DNA of 64,000 nt from Allochromatium warmingii (GCF_900107145.1 NZ_FNOW01000004.1:35157-99156), one strand, 5' to 3'; numbered from the stretch's first letter, positions 39,134 through 49,958 are shown. Notes: generated by a model from the sequence alone, not told the origin. Numbers and translations: made by a program.

Positions 39134-40486
39134 TCAATTATCCAATGACGGCAAACGCGCCCGCAGTCGTTCCAGATCCACGCGAGCGATCTCGCAGCGC
39201 AGTTGCCAACCGCCGGAATCAAGCGGTTGATCGGCGAGCACCCGCGCATGACGATAGAGCCACGCCCGCCGCTGGCCATCGGACGGCGCTAAGTTAAAGG
39301 TCTCGATCAGCCGTTCGCCGCCAGTCAGTTCAATCAACGCCTGATGCAGCAGCGCCATGCCCGCGCCAGTACGCGCCGACACCCAGACGCGCACCGGCCG
39401 CCCATCAGCATCGCGTTCGAGCCGCGCTGATTCGCCGTCGAGCCGGTCGATCTTATTCAATACCTCCAATCGCGGCCGGTCGTGACTGCCGATCTCGGTG
39501 AGCACGGTTTCAACATCGGCGATCAGGCGCGAGCGATTGACCGCCGCCGCGTCGATCACATGCAGCAATAAGCTGGCGCTGCGCGTTTCTTCCAACGTCG
39601 AACGGAACGCGGCCACCAGTTCATGCGGCAGGCGACTGACAAAACCGACGGTATCGGCCAGCAGGACATGACTGCCGCTGGGGAGATCGAGGCGGCGCAA
39701 GGTCGGGTCGAGCGTGGCGAACAGTTGATCGGCTTCCAGCACGCCAGCGGCGGTGAGTTGATTGAATAGGGTCGATTTGCCGGCATTGGTATAGCCGACC
39801 AGTGAGACGACCGGCAATTCCGCTTTGGCGCGGGCTTTGCGCCCCTGAGCGCGTTGCCCTTCGATGCGCTGGAGCTTGCGTTCGAGCATCGCCACGCGAG
39901 TGGCCAGCAAGCGGCGGTCGGTTTCGAGCTGGGTCTCGCCCGGGCCACGCAGACCGATGCCGCCTTTTTGCCGTTCTAAGTGCGTCCAGCCGCGCACCAG
40001 TCGTGTTGACAGATGCTTCAACTGCGCGAGTTCGACTTGCAATTTGCCCTCAAACGACCGCGCCCGCTGCGCGAAGATGTCGAGGATCAATCCTGAACGG
40101 TCGATCACGCGACATTCCAGCAGGCGCTCCAGATTGCGTTCCTGCGCTGGGCTGAGTGGATGATTAAAGATCACCAACTCCGCTGCCATAGCCGCCACCA
40201 GTGCCTTGAGTTCCTCGGCCTTACCGGAGCCGATAAACAGCCGCGCATCTGGTGTGGCCCGCGAGCCGCCGAGTGTGCCGACGACTTCAGCGCCGGCCGC
40301 TTGAGCGAGCAAACTGAACTCTTCATGCTCATCGGCTTCACGCGCTGGGCCGCGTCCGATGTCGAGATCAACCAGCACCGCCCGTTCGCCCGCTTTGGGC
40401 CGCTCGAACACGAGCGACGGGCCGACGGCAACGGGGCGGTCGGCGCTCGTCGCCGGTGCTTCAAATGCTTCGGGTGTGGCGCTCAA
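39134..40486 (-). CDS. hflX: GTPase HflX
   Basis: A 450-residue ribosome-associated GTPase that splits stalled ribosomes under stress. The N-terminal HflX domain has [17 protein letters not shown]; the linker carries the glycine-rich [18 protein letters not shown]; the G domain has [28 protein letters not shown] and NKID. The best start is a TTG at 40486 whose last bases form the hfq stop codon (TTGA overlap), implying translation coupled to hfq. The order hfq-hflX-hflK-hflC is conserved. Confidence 0.95.
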   Translation of the reverse strand: MSATPEAFEAPATSADRPVAVGPSLVFERPKAGERAVLVDLDIGRGPAREADEHEEFSLLAQAAGAEVVGTLGGSRATPDARLFIGSGKAEELKALVAAMAAELVIFNHPLSPAQERNLERLLECRVIDRSGLILDIFAQRARSFEGKLQVELAQLKHLSTRLVRGWTHLERQKGGIGLRGPGETQLETDRRLLATRVAMLERKLQRIEGQRAQGRKARAKAELPVVSLVGYTNAGKSTLFNQLTAAGVLEADQLFATLDPTLRRLDLPSGSHVLLADTVGFVSRLPHELVAAFRSTLEETRSASLLLHVIDAAAVNRSRLIADVETVLTEIGSHDRPRLEVLNKIDRLDGESARLERDADGRPVRVWVSARTGAGMALLHQALIELTGGERLIETFNLAPSDGQRRAWLYRHARVLADQPLDSGGWQLRCEIARVDLERLRARLPSLDN

Positions 40487-40734
40487 TGCGCCTCCGACTC
40501 AATCATGTCGCTGTCACTGGCCGGCAATCGGACATTGCGGGCGGGCACGACGGTCGAAATAGCGTGCTTGTAGATCATCTGACTGACGTTGTTTTTCAGC
40601 AGCACGACGAATTGATCGAACGATTCGATCTGACCCTGAAGTTTGATGCCGTTGACCAAAAAGATCGAGACGGGAACGCGCTCTTTGCGGAGTGCATTGA
40701 GAAAAGGGTCTTGTAGGCTCTGTCCTTTGGACAT
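40483..40734 (-). CDS. hfq: RNA chaperone Hfq
   Basis: An 83-residue Sm-like protein that forms a hexamer and pairs small RNAs with mRNAs. Both Sm motifs are intact: Sm1 [17 protein letters not shown] with SFDQFVVLL, and Sm2 [10 protein letters not shown]. The proximal-face start [20 protein letters not shown] is standard. The C-terminal tail after residue 70 is short and acidic, as in many gammaproteobacteria outside the enterics. Its stop overlaps the hflX start. Confidence 0.98.
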   Translation of the reverse strand: MSKGQSLQDPFLNALRKERVPVSIFLVNGIKLQGQIESFDQFVVLLKNNVSQMIYKHAISTVVPARNVRLPASDSDMIESEAH

Positions 40735-40811
40735 GAGGATGGCTCCTTGTTGTTGTTGTGAATGATGCCGTGCGTCCAGCCGCCAGCGTTCAGCTTCCAG
40801 CTCATTGGCTG

Positions 40812-41759
40812 TTAGCACATCACGCGACTGAGCTTGAGCGCCGTTGTCAGTGGATCGGGCGTGGCGTCGAGCCAGTGACAGTCCGATTCGGCACGCAGCC
40901 AAGTGAGTTGGCGTTTGGCAAGCTGACGGGTGGCAATAATGCCGCGCTGCACCATGTCTTCCCAAGTGCTTGCGCCGTGCAGATAGTTCAAGACCTGGCG
41001 GTAGCCGACGCAGCGCATCGACGGCAGATCGGGCGTGAGGTCGCCCCGCGCCCAGAGCTGGGAGACCTCGGCGACGAAACCAAGTTCCAGCATTGCCTGA
41101 AAACGCTCGGCGATGCGCTCGTGCAGCACGGTGCGGTCTGCTGGAGCGCGGGCGAGTTTCAGCAGACGAAACGGAAGCGTCTCGTGCGCGGCGGCGTCGA
41201 TGAGTGCGCTCATTGCCTGGCCGCTGAGTGCATGAACTTCAAGCGCCCGCTGGATGCGCTGTGGGTCGTTGGGATGAATACGGGCGGCGGCCAGCGGGTC
41301 GAGTTCAGCTAAACGTGCATGGAGCGCGGGCCAGCCGAGGCGCTCGGCTTCGGCATCGAGCGCGGCGCGGAGTTCGGCATCGGCGCTCGGGAGCGCAGCT
41401 AATCCCTGTTGCAGGGCGCGAAAATAGAGCATGGTGCCGCCAACCAGCAGCGGGATGCGTCCGCGTGCGTGAATATCGTGCATGGCGGCGAGCGCATCGG
41501 CGCGAAAACGGGCGGTTGAATAGGCTTCGGTCGGATCGAGAATATCAATCAGCCGATGCGGAACCCGCGCCAGCAGCTCGCGGCTGGGCTTGGCGGTGCC
41601 GATGTCCAACCCGCGATAAATCATCGCGGAATCGACGCTGATGATCTCGCATGGCAGCCGCTCGACCAGTTGCAGCGCCAGATCGGTTTTGCCCGAGGCG
41701 GTCGGCCCCATGAGCAAAATCGCCCAGGGGCGGGTATCGGGTGCGGGAGGCTGAGGCAT
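40812..41759 (-). CDS. miaA: tRNA dimethylallyltransferase
   Basis: A 315-residue enzyme that adds a dimethylallyl group to A37 of tRNAs reading codons beginning with U. The P-loop is [29 protein letters not shown] and [14 protein letters not shown] are diagnostic. The C-terminal [12 protein letters not shown] is the tRNA-contact region. The ATG at 41759 gives the usual length; the frame stays open upstream into the end of mutL but that sequence is not MiaA-like. It lies between mutL and hfq, the normal order. Confidence 0.96.
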   Translation of the reverse strand: MPQPPAPDTRPWAILLMGPTASGKTDLALQLVERLPCEIISVDSAMIYRGLDIGTAKPSRELLARVPHRLIDILDPTEAYSTARFRADALAAMHDIHARGRIPLLVGGTMLYFRALQQGLAALPSADAELRAALDAEAERLGWPALHARLAELDPLAAARIHPNDPQRIQRALEVHALSGQAMSALIDAAAHETLPFRLLKLARAPADRTVLHERIAERFQAMLELGFVAEVSQLWARGDLTPDLPSMRCVGYRQVLNYLHGASTWEDMVQRGIIATRQLAKRQLTWLRAESDCHWLDATPDPLTTALKLSRVMC

Positions 41760-41838
41760 GTGATGTGATTGAATTTGGAACCGCAAAGACGCACAGAACG
41801 CAAAGAGGATAATACGCTGAAGGCTGGCGGCTGATAAC

Positions 41839-43770
41839 TCACCGCCCCCGCAAAAACAACCGATCCAAATCGGCATGAGCCAGCCGCACCCAAGTCGGGC
41901 GGCCATGATTGCATTGATCAATGCGTTCGGTGCGCTCCATATCGCGGAGCAGCGCGTTCATTTCGTCAAGCGTCAGGCGGCGATTGGCCCGCACCGCGCT
42001 ATGACAGGCCAGCGTCGCTAACACGCTGTCGATAGCCGCTTCAAGGCGCGTGCTGTCGCCCGGTTCAGCTAGATCCGCGAGCAGATCGCGCACCAATGCG
42101 TCCAGATCTGCCTGTCGCAATAGCGCCGGCACTTCGCGCACCACCATCCGATCTACGCCGAGCCGATCCAGCACCAGCCCCAGCCGCGCCAATATCTCGC
42201 GCTGGGCGTCGAGTTGATCGGCTTCGCGTGGCTCCAAACGCACACTCTGCGGCACCAGCAGCGGTTGACTCACAATCCGTCCAGCACTCCAAGCGCGTTT
42301 GAGTCGCTCGTAGCCGATGCGCTCATGCGCAGCGTGGATATCGACCACAATCAGCCCCTCGGCTGACTCAGCGAGCACATAGACGCCGTTGAGTTGCGCC
42401 AATGCGAAACCGAGCGGTGGGACAGGTGTTTCATCCGCTGCGACGGCAGCGGCGTCGATCTCCGGCTGAGTTTCGATATCTGCATCGACTTGCGTCGGCG
42501 TGATGGCAACAGCCGTCGGACGCTGAAGCGCCAGCGCCGCTTGATAAACGCGCCGTTCTTCGCGCACACCCAACTGCGGCGGTGCGCGATGCACAGTGCG
42601 CGTCGGTTCCGGCTGGCGCGGAATCTCGGCGCGGTCGGCTGTTTCGGCTGGCGCTGTGGTGTCGCTGATGTCGCTTGCGTCCGCTGCGGCGATCTGACCA
42701 CTCTGACCAATCTGATTATTCTGACCAACTTGACCCAACACACCTTGCGCCAAACGCCGCTGGATCGCGTTCTGGATGAAATCATGAACCTGCCGCGACT
42801 CACGAAACCGCACTTCATGCTTGGCCGGATGCACATTGACATCAACTAGATGCAGCGGCAGTTCCAAAAACAAGACATAACTCGGATGCCGCGTGTGATG
42901 CAGCACATCGCTAAACGCTTGGCGAATCGCATGACTAATCAGTCGATCCCGAATCAGCCGACCGTTGACATACAAAAACTGCTGATCCGGCTGACTGCGG
43001 GCAAAGGCCGGACGCCGCACCCAGCCATGTAGGTGCAACGCGACCGCCGAGGCATCGAGTTCGAGCGACTGTTCGGCAAATCCCGCTCCGAGCAAGCGAT
43101 CCAGCCGCGCCCACACCGCTTCGGGTTGCCCGTCCGCTGCTGCTAACTGGTGGATCACGCGCCCATTGTGCCGCAATTCAACCGCTACATCAGGACGTGC
43201 CAGCGCCAAGCGCCGCACCACTTGTTCGACATGCTCAAACTCAGTTTTCTCGGTGCGCAGAAACTTGCGCCGCGCCGGAATATTAAAAAACAGATCGCGC
43301 ACCTCGACACTGGTGCCGACCGGATGCGCCGCCGGTCGTGGCCCATCGACGTGCCCATCAAGCGCCACGGCGACTTCCCATGCGGCATCGCTGGCATCTT
43401 GAACATCCTGCGCATCCGCATGCTGCCGCGAAGTCAGCGTCAAACGGCTCACTGACGCAATACTCGGCAGTGCTTCGCCGCGAAAGCCGAGCGTCCCGAC
43501 CACTTCCAAATCGGCCAGCTCCGCGAGCTTACTGGTTGCGTGTCGCGCCAGCGCCAGCGCCAATTGCTCGCGTGGAATACCGCCGCCATCATCGCGCACC
43601 CGCAGCCGCTTAATACCGCCTTGCTCAACGTCAATCTCCAGACGGCTGCAACCGGCATCTAAGCTGTTTTCGATCAATTCTTTGACAACCGACGCCGGAC
43701 GCTCGACGACCTCACCGGCGGCGATTTGATTGACTAAATGATCGGAGAGAATGCGGATTGGTTTAGACAT
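41839..43770 (-). CDS. mutL: DNA mismatch repair protein MutL
   Basis: A 643-residue GHKL ATPase that links MutS mismatch recognition to strand removal. ATP-binding motifs are complete: [31 protein letters not shown] and [14 protein letters not shown]. After the conserved N-terminal ~330 residues comes a variable Gln/Ala-rich linker, then the dimerisation domain. The C-terminus lacks an obvious DQHAxxExxxxE motif ([15 protein letters not shown] is present), suggesting the non-endonuclease type that works with MutH. The gap to miaA contains two dispersed intergenic words. Confidence 0.96.
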   Translation of the reverse strand: MSKPIRILSDHLVNQIAAGEVVERPASVVKELIENSLDAGCSRLEIDVEQGGIKRLRVRDDGGGIPREQLALALARHATSKLAELADLEVVGTLGFRGEALPSIASVSRLTLTSRQHADAQDVQDASDAAWEVAVALDGHVDGPRPAAHPVGTSVEVRDLFFNIPARRKFLRTEKTEFEHVEQVVRRLALARPDVAVELRHNGRVIHQLAAADGQPEAVWARLDRLLGAGFAEQSLELDASAVALHLHGWVRRPAFARSQPDQQFLYVNGRLIRDRLISHAIRQAFSDVLHHTRHPSYVLFLELPLHLVDVNVHPAKHEVRFRESRQVHDFIQNAIQRRLAQGVLGQVGQNNQIGQSGQIAAADASDISDTTAPAETADRAEIPRQPEPTRTVHRAPPQLGVREERRVYQAALALQRPTAVAITPTQVDADIETQPEIDAAAVAADETPVPPLGFALAQLNGVYVLAESAEGLIVVDIHAAHERIGYERLKRAWSAGRIVSQPLLVPQSVRLEPREADQLDAQREILARLGLVLDRLGVDRMVVREVPALLRQADLDALVRDLLADLAEPGDSTRLEAAIDSVLATLACHSAVRANRRLTLDEMNALLRDMERTERIDQCNHGRPTWVRLAHADLDRLFLRGR

Positions 43771-43797
43771 GCCAAGCAGCGGCTATAACACCAATAA

Positions 43798-44880
43798 CTA
43801 ATCGCTATTCAACCAAACTGGAAACTCAACACACACTTCAGTCGGTTGAGCTGCCGGACGTGCAAAGAGATACCCTTGCAATAAATCAGCGCCTTCGCTG
43901 ACGACATAGGCTAATTCATCGGCGGTTTCAATGCCTTCAGCTAAAACCTCAATACCAAATTCACGCGCCATATCAACTAATGCGCGAAAGATCGCTTGCC
44001 GGTGTTGGTCGGTGTCAATGCCGCGCACAATTTCCATATCAATCTTGATAATATCTGGCTTTAATGTTGCCAGCAGATTTAAGGATGCATAACCGCTGCC
44101 GACATCATCCAGTGCGATGCGATACCCTGCTTGACGATAAAAATCCAGAATATGTTTTAAATGCTCAAAATCGCCGACTTGTTCCGTTTCGACGACTTCG
44201 AATATCAAGCGCCCGGGATCAAATCCCAATTTACGCGCCCAACCGACGGTACTTTGCAAGCAGTGCACAGGATCATAAATCGCAGTTGGGACGAAATTAA
44301 TAAATAATTGTCCGCTAATCCCGGCTGCTGCCGCACAGTGCAAGGCTGATTCACGCGCCTGACGATCCACTTGAAATAACAAGTCGTTTTCATTGGCCAG
44401 CGTAAAGATCTCACCCGGAAACATCAGACTGCCGTCTGGTCGCTGACCGCGCAATAAAGCTTCATACCCAATCACTGTCCCGTTGCTTGCCGATAGAATT
44501 GGCTGAAACCATGAAATAAACCGCTTGGCTTCCAGAATATCAATCAATCCACTGGCATCGACTAAGCCTAACCATTGTTCAAGCGTGCGGGCGCGGGTGA
44601 AGGCATGAAAATTCAGCACTTCACCCGGTTCAAGTAATAGCGCCGCAATGCCCCGCCGTTCGAGCGTATTAAACGCATTTGCGATGCGCACCCGTTGCAG
44701 AAATTCAAATAAATTCGCATCAGGCACGCGCACTTCTAGCCCCGCCACCTCAAATTCCAGTTTCTCGACTTCGAGAAAGCGAATTAGAATGTCGATCAAT
44801 TCGCGCACCGCGCCCGTGAGTAGCAGCGTGCCGCGTGCTGATACGCTCAGTGGAACAGTTTGACAACGTGCACAGGCCAT
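43798..44880 (-). CDS. EAL-domain cyclic-di-GMP phosphodiesterase
   Basis: A 360-residue cytoplasmic protein. The C-terminal ~250 residues are an EAL domain with all expected catalytic elements: YEALLRG (EAL), NFVPTAIYDP (Asn), FEVVETE (Glu), ALDDVGSGYASL (Asp-Asp loop), IIKIDMEIV (Lys), AEGIETADEL (Glu) and QGYLFARP (Gln). It should therefore cleave cyclic di-GMP. The N-terminal ~110 residues are unusual: a CxxC pair (CARC) and a predicted helical/beta region (RELIDILIRFLEVEKLEFEV), possibly a small sensory domain. No GGDEF domain or membrane segment is present. Confidence 0.92.
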   Translation of the reverse strand: MACARCQTVPLSVSARGTLLLTGAVRELIDILIRFLEVEKLEFEVAGLEVRVPDANLFEFLQRVRIANAFNTLERRGIAALLLEPGEVLNFHAFTRARTLEQWLGLVDASGLIDILEAKRFISWFQPILSASNGTVIGYEALLRGQRPDGSLMFPGEIFTLANENDLLFQVDRQARESALHCAAAAGISGQLFINFVPTAIYDPVHCLQSTVGWARKLGFDPGRLIFEVVETEQVGDFEHLKHILDFYRQAGYRIALDDVGSGYASLNLLATLKPDIIKIDMEIVRGIDTDQHRQAIFRALVDMAREFGIEVLAEGIETADELAYVVSEGADLLQGYLFARPAAQPTEVCVEFPVWLNSD

Positions 44881-44910
44881 AGCTGTAACTCCTCAAGCGC
44901 CAAGCGCCGG

Positions 44911-45966
44911 TTATTTCATCAGTATTAAGAGCTTCTCGGTCGTTGGATTAAGCACGACGCCGCGTTCGGTGACAATGGCATCAATCAATCCGGCGGGCGT
45001 GACATCGAACACGGGATTACGCGCTACGCAGCCGAGCGGGGCAAGGCGTCGTCCACCGCAGCCGAGTAATTCATCGGGGTCGCGCTCTTCAATCGGAATT
45101 TCCGCGCCGCTTGCCAGCGTCATATCAATGGTCGAAGTTGGCGCGGCGACCATCACTTTGATGCCGTGATAGTGCGCCATAACCGCTAATCCATAGGTGC
45201 CGATTTTATTGGCGGTGTCGCCATTCGCGGCGATGCGATCCGCGCCGACAATCACCCAGCCGATGCGTCCCGTTGCCATCAAGCTCGCCACCGCGCAGTC
45301 GGCTTGGAGCGTGACCGGAATGCCATCCTGCATTAGCTCCCAAGCCGTGAGCCGTGCGCCCTGCATCCACGGGCGGGTTTCATCGGCATACACTTGCTGA
45401 ATTTTGCCGGCCGCATAGGCACTGCGCACCACGCCGAGCGCCGTGCCATAGCCGCCGGTGGCCAGTGCGCCAGCGTTGCAATGGGTGATGATCTCGGTCG
45501 GCGCGGCGATCAAGTCTGCGCCCAGATCACCGATGCGGCGATTGGCAGCGCGGTCGGCATCGTGGATCGCCAGTGCTTCAGCAAGCAGCGCGGCACTGGG
45601 ATCGCTGGTGTCGAGCTGGGCGATCAGATCACGCATCCGCCGGATTGCCCAAAATAAATTCACCGCCGTCGGGCGCGAGGCCGCCAGCCGCGCTAAATCC
45701 GCCTCAATCGCCTGCTTCCAGTTCGCACCGGCGCTGGCATAGGCTTCACGTCCGGCCAGCGCCACGCCATAGGCTGCGGTGACGCCAATCGCGGGCGCAC
45801 CGCGCACCACCATATCGCGAATCGCGGTGGCGACCTCGGCGGCGCGGTCATAGCTCAAAAACTCAGCGCGTTCGGGCAGGATGCGCTGATCGGCCAAATA
45901 GAGCCGTCCGTCATACCAGAGCGCGGCATCATCGGGGGTCGGGGTGGTGGGGGGGGTGGTGTGCAT
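44911..45966 (-). CDS. mtnA: S-methyl-5-thioribose-1-phosphate isomerase
   Basis: A 351-residue isomerase of the methionine salvage pathway, which converts methylthioribose-1-phosphate to methylthioribulose-1-phosphate. [20 protein letters not shown] is near the N-terminus, the catalytic Cys lies in [19 protein letters not shown], and the catalytic Asp in [19 protein letters not shown]. It is divergent from the methylthioadenosine deaminase gene, 73 bases away from that gene's start. Confidence 0.95.
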   Translation of the reverse strand: MHTTPPTTPTPDDAALWYDGRLYLADQRILPERAEFLSYDRAAEVATAIRDMVVRGAPAIGVTAAYGVALAGREAYASAGANWKQAIEADLARLAASRPTAVNLFWAIRRMRDLIAQLDTSDPSAALLAEALAIHDADRAANRRIGDLGADLIAAPTEIITHCNAGALATGGYGTALGVVRSAYAAGKIQQVYADETRPWMQGARLTAWELMQDGIPVTLQADCAVASLMATGRIGWVIVGADRIAANGDTANKIGTYGLAVMAHYHGIKVMVAAPTSTIDMTLASGAEIPIEERDPDELLGCGGRRLAPLGCVARNPVFDVTPAGLIDAIVTERGVVLNPTTEKLLILMK

Positions 45967-46039
45967 CGGTAGCGGCTCCGTGTGGCATGTTGCGTGCTAT
46001 TGTCCCGCATTTCGCCACCGAGACCAAAGGAATCCCATC

Positions 46040-47365
46040 ATGCACGCCGATTTGCTCATCCATGCCGAGTGGATATTGACCGTTGATGCTGACAATCGCC
46101 AACTAACCGATCATGCCGTTGCCGTGACCGATGGGCGGATTCAGGCGATCCTGCCCTATGACGACGCACGGCGCACGTTTCAGGCCGCGCAGACGGTCGA
46201 ACTGCCCGGACATGTACTCATTCCGGGGTTAGTCAACGCCCACACCCATGCCGCGATGTCGCTGCTACGCGGGCTGGCGGATGATTTGCCGCTGATGACC
46301 TGGCTCCATGAACACATTTGGCCGACGGAACAACGCTGGGTTGATACCCAATTCGTTGCCGATGGCACACGGTTGGCGGTGCTGGAAATGTTGCGCGGCG
46401 GTGTCACCTGTTACAACGATATGTATTTTCATCCTGAAATAACCGCGCAGGTTACGGCTGAGGCCGGTATGCGGGCCGTGATTGGGATGATTGTGGTGGA
46501 TTTTCCGACCGGTTATGCCGCTTCAGCGGATGAGTATTTTGCTAAAGGTTTGGCGTTATATGAACACTATCAGCATCATCCGCTCATTCAGCTCGCGTGG
46601 GCACCACACGCGCCCTATTCCGTCTCGGATGCACCATTACAACGGGTTGCTGAATTAGCGACGGCCTTACAGGTGCCGATTCATATTCATCTCCATGAAA
46701 CAGCGGATGAAATCAATAACGCGCTCCGCGCCCATGATGAGCGCCCGTTTGCGCGTTTAGATCGGCTGGGTTTAATCAATCCACTGCTGGCCGCTGTCCA
46801 CATGACGCAATTAAGCGATGCTGAGATTGCGCGATTAGCCGAAATGGGCGCAATTGTCGTGCATTGCCCCGAATCTAATCTCAAATTAGCCAGCGGGTTT
46901 TGTCCGGTTGCCAAATTATTCGACGCGGGCGTCAATGTTGCGCTGGGCACCGATGGCGCGGCTAGTAATAATGATCTCAATTTACTCGGCGAAATGCGCA
47001 CTGCCGCGCTCTTGGCGAAAGGGATCGCTGGATCGGCTTCAGTCGTCCCGGCAGCGGACGCATTACGGATGGCCACCATCAATGGCGCACGCGCTTTAGG
47101 ATTAGCCGATGAAATCGGCTCAATTGAATTAGGTAAATCCGCCGATTTAGTTGCGCTTGATTTACGCGATCCGCACACGCAACCGCTCTATCATCCGGTA
47201 TCGCAATTAGTCTATGCCGCCGGACGCCATCAAGTACGGCAGGTGTGGATTCGCGGTCAGCAGGTCATTCGTGATGGTGTAGCAACCACCATGCGCGTTC
47301 CAGAAATCTTAGCCGAGGCGCAGGTGTGGGCGGCGCGAATTGGTGCCGCGAGCGTGAGAGAATAA
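46040..47365 (+). CDS. mtaD: 5-methylthioadenosine/S-adenosylhomocysteine deaminase
   Basis: A 441-residue amidohydrolase of the TRZ/ATZ family. Metal-binding motifs are intact: GLVNAHTHAAMSLLRG, HIHLHETADEI, HMTQLSDAEI with VHCPESNLKLASG, and GTDGAASNNDLNLL. The sequence pattern matches enzymes that deaminate methylthioadenosine and S-adenosylhomocysteine to their inosine forms. AAAGGAA lies 9-15 bases before the chosen ATG. With the divergent mtnA it indicates recycling of the methylthioadenosine released by polyamine or quorum-signal synthesis. Other mtn genes are not in the window. Confidence 0.93.
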   Translation: MHADLLIHAEWILTVDADNRQLTDHAVAVTDGRIQAILPYDDARRTFQAAQTVELPGHVLIPGLVNAHTHAAMSLLRGLADDLPLMTWLHEHIWPTEQRWVDTQFVADGTRLAVLEMLRGGVTCYNDMYFHPEITAQVTAEAGMRAVIGMIVVDFPTGYAASADEYFAKGLALYEHYQHHPLIQLAWAPHAPYSVSDAPLQRVAELATALQVPIHIHLHETADEINNALRAHDERPFARLDRLGLINPLLAAVHMTQLSDAEIARLAEMGAIVVHCPESNLKLASGFCPVAKLFDAGVNVALGTDGAASNNDLNLLGEMRTAALLAKGIAGSASVVPAADALRMATINGARALGLADEIGSIELGKSADLVALDLRDPHTQPLYHPVSQLVYAAGRHQVRQVWIRGQQVIRDGVATTMRVPEILAEAQVWAARIGAASVRE

Positions 47366-47394
47366 ATGTTACAGGCATGATGCGGTTGTATTTT

Positions 47395-47420
47395 GGTCGC
47401 GACGCTTGCGCTTCGTGACC
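47395..47420. repeat. Imperfect hairpin between mtaD and the restriction locus
   Basis: GGTCGCGACGC and GCGCTTCGTGACC form an imperfect stem with a short loop. The right arm (CGCTTCGTGAC) matches the palindrome at 13706-13741. It marks the left border of the restriction-modification locus. Confidence 0.5.
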
Positions 47421-47464
47421 CTAAAACCCAATGAATGATACTGTGTGTGATTTAGGATCGAACG

Positions 47465-49090
47465 ATGCCGAGTTTAACGTGGATTGGTAAAGATGCGGTG
47501 CTGACGCATCATCGAGATGTGCCATTTCGGTTATTGGAACCGGTGCCGGAGTTATCGTGCATTGATCCGCTGACGGGAGCGGGGAGCGGTAATTTGCTGG
47601 TGCAGGGTGATAATTTGCACGCGCTCAAGGCGTTGTTGCCGCGTTATGCGGGTCAGGTGAAGTGTATTTATATCGACCCGCCCTATAACACGGGAAATGA
47701 GGGATGGATCTACAACGATAATGTGAATAGTTCGGAGATTCGCCGTTGGCTCGGTGAGGTGGTGGGGCGCGAGGGGGAGACGCTCGACCGTCACGACCGC
47801 TGGCTGTGCATGATGTATCCGCGTTTGATGCTGCTCAAGCAGTTCTTGCGCGAGGATGGTGCAATTTTTGTTTCGATTGATGATAACGAAGTTGCGACAT
47901 TGCGGTTATTGATGGATGAGATTTTTGGCGCGCAAAACTTTGTGGCGACTGTCGTCTGGCAAAAGAAATACGCTGTCGCCAATGACCACAAGACCATTGC
48001 ACCCATGCACGATTTTCTGATGGTCTATCAGCGTTCACCGGCCTGGACGCGCAACTTGCTGCCGCGTGGTGACGAAAAAGACCGTCAGTATCGGTACGAA
48101 GACGAAAAAGGCATTTTTCGCCCCGACAACTATACGTGCAACAAAACCGCCGAAGAGCGCCCCAACCTCTACTATCCCGTCCTCAACCCAAATACGGGCG
48201 AGGAAATCTGGCCGAAACGCACTGCCGTCTGGCGCTACTCCAAGGAAAGACACGAGCAAAATATCGCGGAGAATTTGATTTACTGGGGTAAGGACGGCAC
48301 AGGCAAGGTACCGGCCTACAAGCGTTATAAAAACGCTTTACGCAATGATGGCGTCGTCCCTCAAACCCTCTGGCTGCATGAGTTCGCGGGACACACCGAC
48401 GGCTCGCGCAAGGAACTCAGGGAGGTACTGCATGACATTCCCTCGGTGTCCGACTTCGCCACCCCCAAGCCGACGCTGCTGATCCAGCGCATCCTCCAAA
48501 TCGCCACCGACAAGGATTCGCTCATCCTCGACAGCTTCGCGGGCAGCGGCACCACCGCCCACGCCGTTCTCAAGCAAAACGCCGAGGACGGCGGCAATCG
48601 CCGTTTTATTCTGGTTGAAATGGATGACACCATCGCCCGCACCGTCACCGCCGAACGGGTGCGCCGCATCGCCACTGGTTACACCAATACCAAAGGCACA
48701 GCGATTGCCGGACTCGGCGGCGGCTTCCAATTCTGCCGCCTCTCCGCTCAACCGCTATTCGACGCCACAGGCGAAATTCGCGCCGATGTCACCTTCGCCC
48801 AACTCGCCGAATTTGTCTGGTTTGCCGAAACCGGCAGCGGCTACAACGGCCAAGCCGACAGCCCATTACTCGGCATTCACGCCGGTCGCGCTATTTATCT
48901 GCTTTATAACGGCATCCTCAAAGACCGTTCGGAAATCGGCGGCAACGTCCTCACCACTGCCGTTCTCGATGCTCTGCCGCCGCATCACGGCCCTAAAGTG
49001 ATTTATGCCGCCGCCAATCAAATCGGCGCATCATACATTGCACGCGAAGGCATTGTTTTTAAGCAAACACCTTATGCGCTGGAGATTTGA
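47465..49090 (+). CDS. Type III-like site-specific DNA methyltransferase (Mod)
   Basis: A 541-residue DNA N6-adenine methyltransferase of the beta class: the catalytic motif IDPPYNTGNEG (residues 70-80) comes before the AdoMet motif DSFAGSGTTAHA (about 356-367). The target-recognition region should lie between about residues 150 and 330. The size and the large helicase-nuclease gene downstream fit the modification subunit of a type III restriction system. Its last 74 bases reappear, 70 of 74 identical, at 49890-49963, showing that the mod 3' end was duplicated during insertion of the toxin-antitoxin modules that now follow. Confidence 0.92.
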   Translation: MPSLTWIGKDAVLTHHRDVPFRLLEPVPELSCIDPLTGAGSGNLLVQGDNLHALKALLPRYAGQVKCIYIDPPYNTGNEGWIYNDNVNSSEIRRWLGEVVGREGETLDRHDRWLCMMYPRLMLLKQFLREDGAIFVSIDDNEVATLRLLMDEIFGAQNFVATVVWQKKYAVANDHKTIAPMHDFLMVYQRSPAWTRNLLPRGDEKDRQYRYEDEKGIFRPDNYTCNKTAEERPNLYYPVLNPNTGEEIWPKRTAVWRYSKERHEQNIAENLIYWGKDGTGKVPAYKRYKNALRNDGVVPQTLWLHEFAGHTDGSRKELREVLHDIPSVSDFATPKPTLLIQRILQIATDKDSLILDSFAGSGTTAHAVLKQNAEDGGNRRFILVEMDDTIARTVTAERVRRIATGYTNTKGTAIAGLGGGFQFCRLSAQPLFDATGEIRADVTFAQLAEFVWFAETGSGYNGQADSPLLGIHAGRAIYLLYNGILKDRSEIGGNVLTTAVLDALPPHHGPKVIYAAANQIGASYIAREGIVFKQTPYALEI

Positions 49091-49092
49091 GT

Positions 49093-49614
49093 ATGAGCGA
49101 TGACCAGCGCGTTATTATAATTGCTGGCCCGAATGGTGCGGGTAAAACAACATTCGCTCGTGAATTTTTGCTCAATGAGGCTGATTGCCCAAATTTTGTC
49201 AATGCGGATTTAATTGCGGCTGGTATTGCCCCATTTGCACCAGATACTGTCTCTGTTCACGCTGGTAGACTCATGTTAAATGAGCTAAAAAGATACTGTA
49301 TGAGTCGCCAAAATTTTGCTTTTGAAACAACACTCTCTGGTCGCGGCTACCTGCGACACATTCGTGATTGGCAAAAAGCTGGCTATCGAGTTAAATTGAT
49401 TTTTCTAAAACTGAATACGGCTGATGAAGCTGTTGCCCGAGTTGTGCAGCGTGTCAAACAAGGTGGCCACGCAATTCCCGAATCGGTTATACGTCGGCGT
49501 TTCTTATCGGGTCTTGAAAATTTTACGCATTACTATGCGCCGGCTGTCGATGCGTGGGCACTCTACGATAACTCGACAGAGTTACCACAGTTATTAGATT
49601 GGAGTGAAAAGTGA
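49093..49614 (+). CDS. Zeta-toxin-like P-loop kinase (COG4185 type)
   Basis: A 173-residue P-loop protein. The Walker A motif is AGPNGAGKTTFA (residues 11-22), followed by FVNADLIAAGIAP, with the NAD pattern typical of zeta-like toxins, and FETTLSGRGYL. Such proteins are predicted kinases related to zeta toxins that phosphorylate small sugar-nucleotide substrates; many occur with a small antitoxin-like gene. The ATG lies 2 bases after the mod stop; the stop overlaps the start of the next small gene (GTGA). The pair forms the first of two modules lodged between mod and res. Less GC-rich than its neighbours, supporting acquisition. Confidence 0.82.
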   Translation: MSDDQRVIIIAGPNGAGKTTFAREFLLNEADCPNFVNADLIAAGIAPFAPDTVSVHAGRLMLNELKRYCMSRQNFAFETTLSGRGYLRHIRDWQKAGYRVKLIFLKLNTADEAVARVVQRVKQGGHAIPESVIRRRFLSGLENFTHYYAPAVDAWALYDNSTELPQLLDWSEK

Positions 49615-49841
49615 AAAAAAATACCAAACCGTTAGAGCAAGCATTAAACGCAGATTTACGCGGCTCTTGGCCTGCTTTGCAACGTGCCGCTCAACGTGCG
49701 CGAGAATTAGCAGCACAAACTGGCACGGCGATTGTAGTGAGCCGTGATGGAAAGATCGAGCATATTCAACCTAATGCTTTCAATAATCGAAGTAGCGTCC
49801 CAGTCATAACGTCTAAACATGATCAAATTGATTCAAATTGA
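49611..49841 (+). CDS. Small protein paired with zeta-like toxin (putative antitoxin)
   Basis: A 76-residue protein starting MKKNTKPLEQALNADLRG, with a helical, charged core (PALQRAAQRARELAAQT) and a strand pair TAIVVSRDGKIEHIQP. It starts at a GTG inside the stop of the zeta-like gene. Such small genes often follow COG4185 kinases, so I infer an antitoxin role. The C-terminal ~20 residues (Asn/Ser-rich) look unstructured. Confidence 0.6.
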   Translation: MKKNTKPLEQALNADLRGSWPALQRAAQRARELAAQTGTAIVVSRDGKIEHIQPNAFNNRSSVPVITSKHDQIDSN

Positions 49842-49847
49842 CGCGCT

Positions 49848-49958
49848 ATGACCACCTTCGCGCCCAAAATCTATCAATCCGACCTGCTGATCGGCGCATC
49901 ATACATCACACGCGAAGGCATCGTTTTTAAGCAAACACCTTATGCGCTGGAGGTTTGA
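49848..49958 (+). pseudogene. Chimeric scar: res 5' end fused in frame to mod 3' end
   Basis: Bases 49848-49889 match the first 42 bases of res (50678-50719) with one difference; bases 49890-49963 match the last part of mod and its following ATG (49022-49095) with four differences in 74. The junction is in frame and gives a 36-residue frame beginning MTTFAPKIYQSDLL and ending TPYALEV. It is best read as the leftover of a tandem mod-TA-res/mod-TA-res arrangement, or of recombination between two alleles carrying different modules at the mod/res junction. It is unlikely to have its own function. Confidence 0.9.

Noticed and set aside
41760..41921. Longer N-terminus for MiaA
   Set aside because: The upstream in-frame sequence overlaps mutL and does not resemble MiaA; the P-loop follows the ATG at 41759 at normal distance.
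49848..49958. The 36-codon frame as a genuine small gene
   Set aside because: Both halves are clear partial copies of the neighbouring mod and res genes, so it is better explained as a recombination scar.
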